64,000 nucleotides of DNA from DATMNR01 sp963702765 (GTDB taxonomy: Bacteria > Chloroflexota > Ktedonobacteria > Ktedonobacterales > Ktedonobacteraceae): the NCBI GenBank assembly GCA_963702765.1, contig CAVPEB010000019.1, positions 62,001 to 126,000 of the forward strand, in the 5' to 3' direction. The notes beneath the pieces were generated by a model. The model was not told where the DNA came from. It saw nothing but the letters and a program-made list of their open reading frames with translations, and did no database searches. Of the stretch, positions 27,257-36,719 are shown piece by piece; position 1 is the stretch's first letter, and the number at the start of each line of letters is the position of its first letter. Position numbers and translations under genes: made by a program.

Positions 27257-28030
27257 ATGACCATACGTTTCATACGTGGTGATTCACAGGCGCCAAAGGG
27301 ACATGCCATCTTTTTTGCACGCAGCACCAATGATAGCCGAACAGTTTTAGCTACCTATTGTGTTGTCCCCCCTATGCCTCTCTCCCTGGCCAAGTATCTC
27401 CCTTCATTTCTAGCTTCTCAGCTTTCCCCGGAAGACTTGCAAGAAGCTACGAATGTTCCCGTCATGCCAATTCCTCCGATGTTGGAAGAGGGCAATACAT
27501 TCGAGCGTCTCCAAATGCTAGCGGAGCAACGTGACGATGATTTGTGCGACATTGGGACTGTCAATCCAAGAGACGAAGGGGCACGCATGCAGTTGGTTGC
27601 GCAAGGATGCCAGGAATACGGTCAATACTATGTGAACTTTGCATCAAGCTTTGCACAAATCGAGAATCGCAACCCAATCGAGGATGAAGCTTCTATTCCA
27701 TTGGATGATCTGGATGCTGATGAACTATTGATACAAACAATGACAGATCGGCAACGACTGTCAGAGTTGGGCAAACTTGTGGGTGTAGCGCGGTATGCCC
27801 TGGAAGGACACGACGATCATCAGCTACAAGAAACCAAACAGCGCATGCTACGTGTTGCTCAGTCCCTACCCGATAAATACCGTGGCGCCGAACTAACTGA
27901 AGCAGCCTTTGATCCTGGCGGGCGTGGAGCGCGGCTTGCTGAATTGTACTTAGAACGAGCTTACAAATTACTAGATGAGGAATACGCTGATATACCAGAT
28001 ATCGAGCGAGCTATTCGAGAAATACAATAG
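27257..28030 (+). CDS. Hypothetical protein, 257 aa
   Basis: Not recognised. Soluble, acidic, no signal peptide or membrane helix. The N-terminal ~80 residues (MTIRFIRGDSQAPKGHAIFF, then a proline-rich PPMPLSLAKYLP) look like a beta-rich domain; the C-terminal half is helical with many charged residues. It has a close upstream AGAGAGGAT. The gene lies between the TPR gene and, across an inserted IscB element, a 475-aa hypothetical protein, which suggests an original operon of lineage-specific genes. Confidence 0.65.
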   Translation: MTIRFIRGDSQAPKGHAIFFARSTNDSRTVLATYCVVPPMPLSLAKYLPSFLASQLSPEDLQEATNVPVMPIPPMLEEGNTFERLQMLAEQRDDDLCDIGTVNPRDEGARMQLVAQGCQEYGQYYVNFASSFAQIENRNPIEDEASIPLDDLDADELLIQTMTDRQRLSELGKLVGVARYALEGHDDHQLQETKQRMLRVAQSLPDKYRGAELTEAAFDPGGRGARLAELYLERAYKLLDEEYADIPDIERAIREIQ

Positions 28031-28194
28031 GAGGGGATGAAACGTAAACCATCAACCCTGTACCTTTTACCCCTCTGTTTGACAAGTACCGGGTTTCCGC
28101 TTTTTCATGGGGGTAAGAGAAGAGGAGAGCAGGAACCATCTACCATAGATGGAGTGTCCATGTCTGGGTCAATGTCGGATAACAGCTTAGCACA

Positions 28195-28449
28195 TATGCC
28201 ATCAGTTGGAGTCAGGGACCCAATCCCGTCAACGGGATGAACTTGTTTAGGCAAGCTCCAACCTGACCAGACTCAGCCCCTTAGGGGGCTAGCGCTCGGA
28301 GAGAAATAGGTACGTCGGGATGCGAGGCCAGTCCCAACTGCTACGGTGAATAGTTAAACAGAGGTAATGGGTTAACTCAGTGCTGTTCACGCCAAACCTC
28401 TCGCTAACATTGTCTAGGCCACCATTACCCTAGCAATAGGAGGCTCATT
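28195..28449 (+). ncRNA. IscB omegaRNA scaffold
   Basis: Non-coding stretch directly before iscB, where the family's guide RNA is encoded. Visible pairings: ATCCCGT/ACGGGAT (28223-28229, 28232-28238), AGCCCC/GGGGCT (28275-28290), CAGTTGG/CCAACTG (28203-28209, 28334-28340), a nested GTGAA-AGTTAA/TTAACT-TTCAC stem (28346-28390), and GGTAATGG/CCATTACC (28363-28370, 28422-28429), which crosses that stem and makes a pseudoknot. The 5' end, and with it the guide taken from flanking DNA, is not fixed; it probably lies between 28.04 and 28.20 kb. Confidence 0.75.
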
Positions 28450-29775
28450 GTGAGCAAAGTTCTCGTTGTAGACACACAGAAACGACCCTTGAACCCGGTG
28501 CATCCTGGTAGAGCTCGAATCTTACTCTCTTCGGATCAGGCAGCCGTGTACAGACGTTATCCTTTCACGATCATACTGAAAAAAAGCATTGAAAAGCCAG
28601 ATGTTGAAACGCTCCGCGTCAAGATTGATCCCGGAAGTAGAAACACTGGCATTGCTGTGGTCAATGATGCCAACGCAGAGGTGGTGTTCGCAGCGGTCCT
28701 GACGCACCGGGGTGAAGCCATCAGGAAGGCGCTCGAGCAGCGACGAGCGGCGCGTCGAAGTCGTAGACAGCGTCATACCCGCTACAGAAAACCCCGCTTC
28801 CTCAATCGCCGCCAGCGCAAGGAGGGATGGTTGCCACCATCTTTAGAAAGCCGCATCGCCAATGTCCTGACCTGGGTGAAGCGACTACGCCGCCTCTGCC
28901 CGATTGGCGCTATGAGCATGGAATTGGTAAGGTTTGACCTGCAGTTCCTGGAACATCCAGGAATCAGCGGGATTGAGTATCAACAGGGCACCTTGCAGGG
29001 ATACGAACTCAGGGAGTATCTGCTTGAAAAATGGGATCGCAGGTGCGCCTATTGCGATGTGTGCGATATTCCCCTTCAGGTAGAACATGTGCGGTGCCGC
29101 GCCAAGCTAGGAAGCAGTCGGGTATCAAACCTCGCCCTGGCCTGTGGTCCGTGCAACCTCAAGAAAGGCATGCAGGACATCAGTGCCTTCTTGCAAGACG
29201 ACCCCGAACGCCTCGGGCGCATCCTTAACCAGCTCAAGGCCCCGCTCCAGGATGCGGCAGCGGTCAACACGACCCGTTGGGTACTCTACGAGCGCCTTCA
29301 GGAATTCGGGCTTCCCGTTGAAATAGGCAGCGGGGGACTCACAATGTACAACCGGATCCTGCGGGGATTCCCGAAAACGCACTGGCTAGATGCGGCTTGT
29401 GTTGGCAACAGTACACCCGAGCCTCTTGAGGTAGAGGGTGTGGTGCCACTGCTCATTAACGCCACGGGGCACGGATCACGTCAAGTGTGCCTGATGGATC
29501 GCTACGGTTTCCCGCGAACGGCTGCAAAGCAGCTAAAACGCGTCAACGGGTTCCAAACTGGAGATATCGTAGAGGCTATCGTGACAAGAGGCAAGAAGAT
29601 CGGCACGTATGTCGGGCGTGTCTCGATACGCGCGACGGGTTACTTCAATATTACGACGGAACAAGGCACGGTGCAGGGCATCAGCCACCGCTTTTGTAAA
29701 CGCGTGCACCGCTGCGATGGATATAATTATTCAGAAGGGAGAGGCGGCGCGCTCTCAATCCCTCGAGCGGGATAG
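28450..29775 (+). CDS. iscB: IscB, RNA-guided HNH/RuvC endonuclease
   Basis: 441-aa IscB, relative of Cas9. Domain order: PLMP/RRXRR start (VLVVDTQKRPLNPVHPGRAR), RuvC-I KIDPGSRNTG (Asp60), an Arg-rich bridge helix (98-123), RuvC-II MSMELVRFD (Glu158), an HNH domain with Cys199/Cys202, EH at 212-213 and Cys232/Cys235, then RuvC-III HWLDAACVG (Asp314) and a TAM-interacting C-terminus. All catalytic positions look intact. The GTG start has AGGAGG 6 nt upstream (28438-28443), inside the end of the omegaRNA. The element has no transposase and sits between two hypothetical genes of the same strand. Confidence 0.93.
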   Translation: MSKVLVVDTQKRPLNPVHPGRARILLSSDQAAVYRRYPFTIILKKSIEKPDVETLRVKIDPGSRNTGIAVVNDANAEVVFAAVLTHRGEAIRKALEQRRAARRSRRQRHTRYRKPRFLNRRQRKEGWLPPSLESRIANVLTWVKRLRRLCPIGAMSMELVRFDLQFLEHPGISGIEYQQGTLQGYELREYLLEKWDRRCAYCDVCDIPLQVEHVRCRAKLGSSRVSNLALACGPCNLKKGMQDISAFLQDDPERLGRILNQLKAPLQDAAAVNTTRWVLYERLQEFGLPVEIGSGGLTMYNRILRGFPKTHWLDAACVGNSTPEPLEVEGVVPLLINATGHGSRQVCLMDRYGFPRTAAKQLKRVNGFQTGDIVEAIVTRGKKIGTYVGRVSIRATGYFNITTEQGTVQGISHRFCKRVHRCDGYNYSEGRGGALSIPRAG

Positions 29776-29802
29776 GTCTGCACGCCGCTTTGGAATGAGT
29801 AT

Positions 29803-31230
29803 ATGAGTGTTGGAATGAATACCGATATTTCTTCTCTTATTGATGCCACCGCTTCTGGCAATACAGACCAGATAATTGCTGTAGCGAGGGAATTGACACA
29901 GCGAGGCGCAAATGCCTCTGAGTTAATTGGGCGTGTGGGCATGGTTGCTGCACACGGTGATAGTGATGGACACACGATCCTCACTCTTGACGCTGCGAGC
30001 ATGATGTGTCGCTGGCTTCTAGCACTCCAGTACACTCTTGGAGAGAATGAACCAGATTATACAAGAGGTTTACCGTTCCTTGTGCAGGCATTAACGGCTG
30101 CAGCCCCAGCTGTTCGCGCAGGCGAGGCAGCACAAAAAGACTACCCAGAGCCGCTCTTTCCAAGTGGATTAGCGGCTGGTCAAACGGTAAACTCAGCCAT
30201 GCACGATGCTGTTTTCGGCAATGATAGAACTATGGTCGAACGGTTGATACTTGGTCTCTATGGAACCGGCGCTGATTATCGCACCATGCAAATTCGAGTG
30301 TATGATAGTATTTCAACAACTTTTCAACACGGCGGACACTCCCTGATATTTGCGGTGCGAGGTATGCAATTATTAGATGCTGTAGAGTGGGGAGATCGCG
30401 CGCCAAATATTATTCATTGGCTTGTGCCACACCTGCCCCTGCATACAGAAGAACCTGGTTGGGTTGATCCAGTCCGCTCATTTCTGTCTGAACCGGGCCA
30501 TAGCCTAGCCAGTTACCGTACACGCCTGGCTGCTCCAAAAGAAGAAAATGCGCTTCCTTTACGCCGTCTCATTCTCAGTGATGCTGACACGACCCAGATT
30601 TGCCAGGGAGTATTCGATGCACTTATCAAAAATGGAGCGTCTTCGCGTGGTGTTGGCTCAGTTATTGCGCTCACGGCAACAGATCTCATGCAGAGGATTG
30701 GCGATGATGACCGTAATGCATTTATGACGGCAGCGCATTGCTTGCTTTTCACAGCGGCTGTGCGTCTGGTGTTTTCGCAGATCCAAGAGGTGGAGGCCCT
30801 GCCTCTCCTGTTCGTTGCAGCCTCATATTTGAACGCTCTTCATAAAGAATTGGGAGAACAAACAGTTACCGCACTGCCGGATAGCTCACGTTCACCGATA
30901 TTAGGTGGTGGTCTGATAGCACCTGCGCTGCTAGATACACTCACTGAACAATTGGAAGCACGGGATCTAGGCGGAGCATTTTCGACAGCACGCCGTTACA
31001 TTCAATTAGGCCACGATGCACGTTCTCTGTTTGCGGTGATTGGCCTGGCTTCAACTAGAGCTGATGCTGCTGCCGACCAGGGACATACAATGCAAATTGT
31101 ACAAGCAGCCGGGGAAGAATACATTGGCTGGCCAGCGAACCTCACGGATACCAACATCGAGGGTTTTATCCATGTGGCATTGCGTGCTACCGCGTTTGCC
31201 CAACGCAATTCGTTGGTTGATCATGTATAA
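29803..31230 (+). CDS. Hypothetical helical protein, 475 aa
   Basis: Not firmly recognised. An all-helical, two-part sequence: similar layouts occur in the two halves (a short Gly-His element, GDSDGHTILTLDAA near 50 and QHGGHSLIFAVRG near 180, then long helices), which suggests an internal repeat with possibly metal-binding His. The pattern faintly recalls helical domains found with Rieske proteins, but this is a weak impression. The start is uncertain: ATG 29803 or 29815. It begins 27 bp after iscB and ends 29 bp before oppA, so it was probably cotranscribed with the 257-aa gene before the IscB insertion. Confidence 0.6.
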   Translation: MSVGMNTDISSLIDATASGNTDQIIAVARELTQRGANASELIGRVGMVAAHGDSDGHTILTLDAASMMCRWLLALQYTLGENEPDYTRGLPFLVQALTAAAPAVRAGEAAQKDYPEPLFPSGLAAGQTVNSAMHDAVFGNDRTMVERLILGLYGTGADYRTMQIRVYDSISTTFQHGGHSLIFAVRGMQLLDAVEWGDRAPNIIHWLVPHLPLHTEEPGWVDPVRSFLSEPGHSLASYRTRLAAPKEENALPLRRLILSDADTTQICQGVFDALIKNGASSRGVGSVIALTATDLMQRIGDDDRNAFMTAAHCLLFTAAVRLVFSQIQEVEALPLLFVAASYLNALHKELGEQTVTALPDSSRSPILGGGLIAPALLDTLTEQLEARDLGGAFSTARRYIQLGHDARSLFAVIGLASTRADAAADQGHTMQIVQAAGEEYIGWPANLTDTNIEGFIHVALRATAFAQRNSLVDHV

Positions 31231-31259
31231 AGGAAGAAACGGGGAAGAGGATTGTACGA

Positions 31260-33005
31260 ATGAATGTCAGTAAGAAATATGCAAGTCGATTTGCGCCACT
31301 TTTATTAGCTCTGGTAGTTCTTCTACTTTCCTCCTGTACTCTGTTTGGTAGCAATACTCCAAGCATTCCAGCGAAACCTGTAAAGGCTCCTGCAAAGGAT
31401 CAGGTCTTTGTTTCTCCCATCCTTGGGGCTTCGGATATTACAACATTTGATCCTGCGCTTGCATATGATACTTCGTCCATTTCTGCCATTCAAATGATCT
31501 ATACAGGGCTGGTACAGGTTGATGACAAATTTCAGATACATCCACAGCTTGCCAAATCCTGGCAACAAAGCTCAGATGGGTTAACGTGGACATTTCACTT
31601 AAAACCTCACCTGAAATTCAGTGATGGAACTCCGCTGACTTCTGCCGATGTGATCTATAGTATAGATCGAGCTTTACAGCCAGCAACAAAATCCACTGTT
31701 GCACCAATTTATCTTGATCTGATTAAAGATTCTGACAAGTTGCTGGGTGGGAGAATACAAAGCTTAATTAATGATAGCTTGATGGCTCCTGATCAAAATA
31801 CAGTCGTGATTCAAACAAACAGGAGTGCTGCTTATTTCCTTTTCATGTTAGCACACACTTGCTCTTATGTGGTTGAGAAGAGTTTGATTGAAACATATGG
31901 ATCCAATTTCACTGATCATTTGAACCTGGGTGGAGGAGCTGGTCCTTTCAAGGTATCGCAGTATGTGCATGGCAAAGAGATAGACTTTGTACCTGATCCT
32001 AACTACTATGACACATTACCACAACTACAAAAAGTAGTCTTTCCTTTCTATCCACAGGCAGAGGCTGCTTACCAGGCATATCAAAACGGCCAGGTTGATA
32101 TGACAGGCGTACCTGTTGCAAATTTTAACAACGATAAAACGCGATCGGATTTCCACCAGGTACCCCAATTGTGGATAAATTATTACACAATGAATTACCT
32201 GGTCAAACCTTTCGATAGCATCAACATGAGACAAGCATTCGCTCTTGCTATCGACAAAACGGCAATTGCGAGCAACGTCTGGCAAGGAACGGTAATTCCT
32301 ACAAACCATATCGTGCCATCGGATATGCCTGGATACAATCCTTCCTTAACAGGACCGGACGGTACGCAATCGCTGAATGGGAATCCCGACAAAGCTAAAA
32401 CACTATTGCAACAGGGATTACATGACGAAGGCTGGTCAAGCATTTCACAGATACCTCCAATCAAATTAACCTACGCCACGGGCGTGAGCAACTTTGATCA
32501 GGAGGTCAAAGCGATGATTGGGATGTGGCAAAGTGTCCTTGGAATAACAGTAAAAGCAAATCCTGTCGATTACAATACACTTCTTGATGAGGTAACAGCG
32601 GCAACAAACAATCCGCAAGGCATAGCCTTCTGGGGTCTGGCCTGGGTAGCTGAATATCCTGATCCTCAAGACTGGCTAACGCGACAGTTTGACAAAGGGG
32701 TGCCAAATAACAGCATGAATTACGGCCAGAATTCAAGCAGTAACGCAGCTCAACAGCAATCGATACAAGCACAGTTAGAAAAGGCAGACTCCCTTTTTCA
32801 GCCAGGCGCGCGCATGCAGATGTATCAGAAAGCCGAGCAACAACTGGTGAACGATGTTGCCTGGATGCCAATTGATCAGGTAACAAATGTCTACTTGCTC
32901 AAGCCTTATGTTATTGGAATGACTGAAAACCAGCAGGGACTGATTCCTCCTGATAATTGGGCAAACATCTACATTGTGAAGGTTTTGAATGAACTCCGGC
33001 AATAA
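31260..33005 (+). CDS. oppA: Peptide ABC transporter substrate-binding lipoprotein, copy 1
   Basis: 581-aa SBP family 5 protein (OppA/DppA) that binds oligopeptides outside the membrane. A lipoprotein signal (LLLALVVLLLSSC, lipobox LSSC at ~25-28) is followed by TFDPALAYDTSS and LTWTFHLKPHLKFSDGTPL, hallmark segments of the family. The frame is intact. A GGAAGAGGA site precedes the ATG. Its last residues (VLNELRQ) differ from copy 2 (VKH) because it runs into the start of copy 2. Confidence 0.93.
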   Translation: MNVSKKYASRFAPLLLALVVLLLSSCTLFGSNTPSIPAKPVKAPAKDQVFVSPILGASDITTFDPALAYDTSSISAIQMIYTGLVQVDDKFQIHPQLAKSWQQSSDGLTWTFHLKPHLKFSDGTPLTSADVIYSIDRALQPATKSTVAPIYLDLIKDSDKLLGGRIQSLINDSLMAPDQNTVVIQTNRSAAYFLFMLAHTCSYVVEKSLIETYGSNFTDHLNLGGGAGPFKVSQYVHGKEIDFVPDPNYYDTLPQLQKVVFPFYPQAEAAYQAYQNGQVDMTGVPVANFNNDKTRSDFHQVPQLWINYYTMNYLVKPFDSINMRQAFALAIDKTAIASNVWQGTVIPTNHIVPSDMPGYNPSLTGPDGTQSLNGNPDKAKTLLQQGLHDEGWSSISQIPPIKLTYATGVSNFDQEVKAMIGMWQSVLGITVKANPVDYNTLLDEVTAATNNPQGIAFWGLAWVAEYPDPQDWLTRQFDKGVPNNSMNYGQNSSSNAAQQQSIQAQLEKADSLFQPGARMQMYQKAEQQLVNDVAWMPIDQVTNVYLLKPYVIGMTENQQGLIPPDNWANIYIVKVLNELRQ

Positions 33006-34720
33006 AAAATATACTGCTCGTTGTATGCCTCTTTTATTGGCTCTGCTTGTTCTTTTACTTTCCTCTTGTACGCTGTTTGGTAGCAATACTCCAAATATTC
33101 CAGCGAAACCTGTGAAGGCTCCTGCAAAGGATCAGGTCTTTGTTTCTCCCATCCTTGGGGCTTCGGATATTACAACATTTGATCCTGCGCTTGCATATGA
33201 TACTTCATCCATTTCTGCTATTCAAATGATCTACACCGGACTAGTACAGGTTGATGACAAATTTCAGATACATCCACAGCTTGCCGAATCCTGGCAACAA
33301 AGCTCAGATGGGTTAACATGGACATTTCACTTAAAACCACATCTGAAATTTAGTGATGGAACTCCGCTGACTTCTGCCGATGTGATCTACAGTATAGATA
33401 GAGCTTTACAGCCAGCAACAAAATCCACTGTTGCACCAATTTATCTTGATCTGATTAAAGATTCTGACAAGTTGCTGGGTGGGAGAATACAAAGCTTAAT
33501 TAATGATAGCTTGATGGCTCCTGATCCAAATACAGTCGTGATTCAAACAAACAGGAGTGCAGCATATTTCCTTTTCATGTTAGCACACACTTGCTCATAT
33601 GTGGTTGAGAAGAGTTTGATTGATACATATGGATCAAATTTCACTGATCATTTGAACCTGGGTGGAGGAGCTGGACCTTTCAAAGTATTGCAGTATGTGC
33701 ATGGCAAAGAGATAGACTTTGGACCAAATCCTAACTACTATGACGCATTACCACAACTACAAAAAGTTATCTTCCCCTTCTATCCACAGGCTGAGGCCGC
33801 TTACCAGGCATATCAAAACGACCAGGTTGATATGACAGGCGTACCTGTTGCAAATTTTGACAACGATAAAAAGCGGTCGGATTTCCACCAGATCGCTCAA
33901 TTGTGGATTAATTATTACACAATGAATTACCTGGTCAAACCTTTCGATAGCATCAACATGCGACGAAGCATTCGCTCTTGCTATCGACAAAACGGCAATT
34001 GCAAATAACGTCTGGCAAGGAACGGTAATTCCTACAAACCATATCGTGCCATCGGATATGCCTGGATACAATCCTTCCTTAACAGGTCCGGACGGTACGC
34101 AATCGCTGAATGGGAATCCCGACAAAGCTAAAACACTATTGCAACAGGGATTACATGACGAAGGCTGGTCAAGCATTTCACAGATACCTCCAATCAAATT
34201 AACCTACGCCACGGGTGTGAGTAACTTTGATCAGGAGGTCAAAGCGATGATTGGGATGTGGCAAAGTGTCCTTGGAATAACAGTAAAAGCAAATCCTGTC
34301 GATTACAATACACTTCTTGATGAGGTAACAGCGGCAACAAACAATCCGCAAGGCATAGCCTTCTGGGGTCTTGCCTGGGTAGCTGAATATCCTGATCCTC
34401 AAGACTGGCTAACGCGACAGTTTGACAAAGGGGTGCCAAATAACAGCATGAATTACGGCCAGAATTCAAGCAGTAACGCAGCTCAACAGCAATCGATACA
34501 AGCACAGTTAGAAAAGGCAGACTCCCTTTTTCAGCCAGACGCGCGCATGCAGATGTATCAGAAAGCCGAGCAACAACTGGTGAACGATGTTGCCTGGATG
34601 CCAATTGAACAGGTAACAAATGTCTACTTGCTCAAGCCTTATGTTATTGGTATGACTGAAAACCAGCAGGGACTGATTCCTCCTGATAATTGGGCAAACA
34701 TCTACATTGTGAAGCATTAA
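32989..34720 (+). pseudogene. oppA: Peptide-binding lipoprotein, copy 2, one-base frameshift
   Basis: Tandem copy of the preceding gene, about 95 percent identical in protein, starting 17 nt inside it. It has the same lipobox. One extra G near 33965 (CGACGAAGC against AGACAAGC in copy 1) shifts the frame at NMRR; without it the protein runs on to the end (34046-34720 in the original frame). Either a recent mutation or an error in a repeated region. Confidence 0.85.
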
Positions 34721-34755
34721 GAATCAACTTCAAAATACTACCTGGTTGATTGTTC

Positions 34756-36440
34756 TGAGACTCCCACGCTTTCCTAAGCGTGGGGTTCTTGACAACGTGC
34801 CACCGCTTCTACGCGATCATGATGATAGCGCAGCTCTTGATGGTCGCTCGCAAGACTTTTGGGCAGACGCGCTCTGGCACAGGGAACACCCATGCTTTGG
34901 GGCAAGATCTGCCCCGCTCTCGCACGTTGGTTGACATCCTCTATTGCTGCCCGCAAGCGCATCTCCGCACTCTCCCAGTCCTGCTGGGCAATAGAGGGGA
35001 CAAACGTTCTGCTGTTGAGACGGGACGCGAGGAACGCCGAGTACAGGTCACGTTGGACGGGCCCAACGCCACATGCACACTGATGCCACCGCTGAGACAA
35101 CGGCTTTTTCGCACAGCGTCCGCAGCCATGACAGTATTGTGACAGTTTGGTCGTGCGGGTGGGGACTTCGATCAGGATGCCGCCAGTTCTTGCAACCGTG
35201 CGTTTCAACAGCTCAATGAACATCCCGGGGGCGTGCGCCCCCACACTCTTGCCATACTGTTTCTGCCATGCTTTGTAGGAAACCTTTTCGGTGATGATCG
35301 TCTTGCCACTGCACACAATCGCATGGACAAGTTGCCCGTGCAGGCTCTTGCGATGGGCCGCGAGTGTGCGTTCTTGCCAGGCGAGGCGGCGACGGGTGAC
35401 CGTGTAGCCCTGGCTGTCTTTCCACCGGAGTCGCCCTTTTTTCACACGCCCTCGCTCGTCATAGTTGTGCGGGTTGTTGGCGCGTCGTTGCCGATCCAAC
35501 TTGCGTTGGAGACGGCTTTTCTTGTGCTGGTCGGATTTGAGGTCGCTACAGAAAGAGAGCAACCGCGCCTCACCTTCGTGCGGCACCACGGCCACGGTGG
35601 AGGGCCCCAGATCAAGACCCACGTTGGACGTTCCCACGTGATGCTTCGGCTTTTGGAACGGAACGCCTTCCAGGACGAGTTGGGCGCAGTAGCGGTAGCC
35701 ATCAGTGTCAGCGCCTTGTGCCTTATGAGAAGAGGCACGACGACGAACCAGGCGCACGTACTTGATGCGCTGGTCAAGGCCATGTTTGACCACCGGATCG
35801 TCCCAATCTATGAGAGCGGGAAGCCGATCGTGTTGCCACACGAGCCAGCCCACATGCCCTTCTTCCGGAGCTTGGAGGACAAAACGCAACCCTTGTGTGT
35901 TGTTCTTGCCTTCCACGCTGTCCAGACCCCGCCCTGTGTTCTTGAAACGAACCCTGCTGGCTTGCCCAAGACACACCCGATTGGCAGCCTGGTAGGCACG
36001 GGTTGCCAGCTTTTGCGCCGTGTTGCTGTCAAGATGATCAGCAATCCAGGTCGTTCTGGCACCGGTCGCATAGGCGTGCATCGCATATTCCTCGAAGCCA
36101 TAGTCGTGCCGGAGTTGCGCGTAAAGCGCATGCCGTTCCTGTTTTTCGGTTTTGGGGAGGCCGCGGGCCTGTTGCCATCTCGGATCAGCACGCATCACCC
36201 GAAGGCGCTTCATCGCCTCTCCCAGCAGAGCATTGTAGAGACAGCGTGCTGCTTCAAAATGCGCTCGCATATGTTTCGCTTGCTGGCTGCTCGCCTGCAA
36301 GGGCAATTCCAACAGGAATGTCGGCGTTTTCGTTCTTGTGCTCATACTCATCACTTCTTTGTGGGGTCGGCAAAAGTGGAAACATTCCCATTCCAGGCCA
36401 GTGATTCGGAAGGGCGCTTTGCTCCGCAGCATCAACGACG
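34756..36440 (-). mobile_element. TnpB-only element, third type
   Basis: The right end is the hairpin CCCACGCTTAGGAAAGCGTGGG followed by GAGTCTCA on the minus strand, ending at 34756. This is the usual tip of IS200/IS605-type TnpB elements and of their omegaRNA. The predicted guide is the next 20 nt (34755-34736, minus), just past oppA copy 2. The left end is not determined; 36440 is a guess. Confidence 0.6.
34774..36351 (-). CDS. tnpB: TnpB-like RNA-guided nuclease, third type
   Basis: 525-aa RuvC nuclease unrelated in detail to the pair at 14-21 kb. RuvC-I NVGLDLGPSTVAV (Asp247), RuvC-II TIITEKVSYKAW (Glu355), RuvC-III VQRDLYSAFLA (Asp435). The zinc ribbon has CHGC first and CAC second, so the second knuckle is C-x-C and not CxxC. 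Basic helical linker at about 275-330. Start at 36351 (MSMSTRTK); the frame is open further back to 36435 without support. The C-terminal end overlaps the right-end hairpin, as usual where the omegaRNA is encoded. A 411-aa frame on the opposite strand (35233-36468) is a shadow. Confidence 0.85.
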   Translation of the reverse strand: MSMSTRTKTPTFLLELPLQASSQQAKHMRAHFEAARCLYNALLGEAMKRLRVMRADPRWQQARGLPKTEKQERHALYAQLRHDYGFEEYAMHAYATGARTTWIADHLDSNTAQKLATRAYQAANRVCLGQASRVRFKNTGRGLDSVEGKNNTQGLRFVLQAPEEGHVGWLVWQHDRLPALIDWDDPVVKHGLDQRIKYVRLVRRRASSHKAQGADTDGYRYCAQLVLEGVPFQKPKHHVGTSNVGLDLGPSTVAVVPHEGEARLLSFCSDLKSDQHKKSRLQRKLDRQRRANNPHNYDERGRVKKGRLRWKDSQGYTVTRRRLAWQERTLAAHRKSLHGQLVHAIVCSGKTIITEKVSYKAWQKQYGKSVGAHAPGMFIELLKRTVARTGGILIEVPTRTTKLSQYCHGCGRCAKKPLSQRWHQCACGVGPVQRDLYSAFLASRLNSRTFVPSIAQQDWESAEMRLRAAIEDVNQRARAGQILPQSMGVPCARARLPKSLASDHQELRYHHDRVEAVARCQEPHA

Positions 36441-36719
36441 GGGACTACTTACGCCCGTTTCTGTGTGAGAAACGCTTCTTAGAAATGATGCCTTGCGTTG
36501 ACAACCATAACCAGATGTTCTGTATTTCTCGTAAGAAGTTAAGTCATTACGCCAAACGACAAGGTATCAGCTATCGCGTAATCCTTCTAGGGTTCCGTGT
36601 TGGCGCCATGAAGGACTGTCAGGCTCCCGTGGGAACTATCACCGCGACCAAGGGTGAAAATCCACCACAGGCAATGGCTGAGAAGGGTGCCATCTGTGCC
36701 CATGTCTGTGCGGTGGAAC

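Noticed and set aside
35233..36468. 411-aa open frame on the plus strand
   Set aside because: Exact antisense of the third TnpB gene; no family resemblance, and GC-rich antisense frames are often open.
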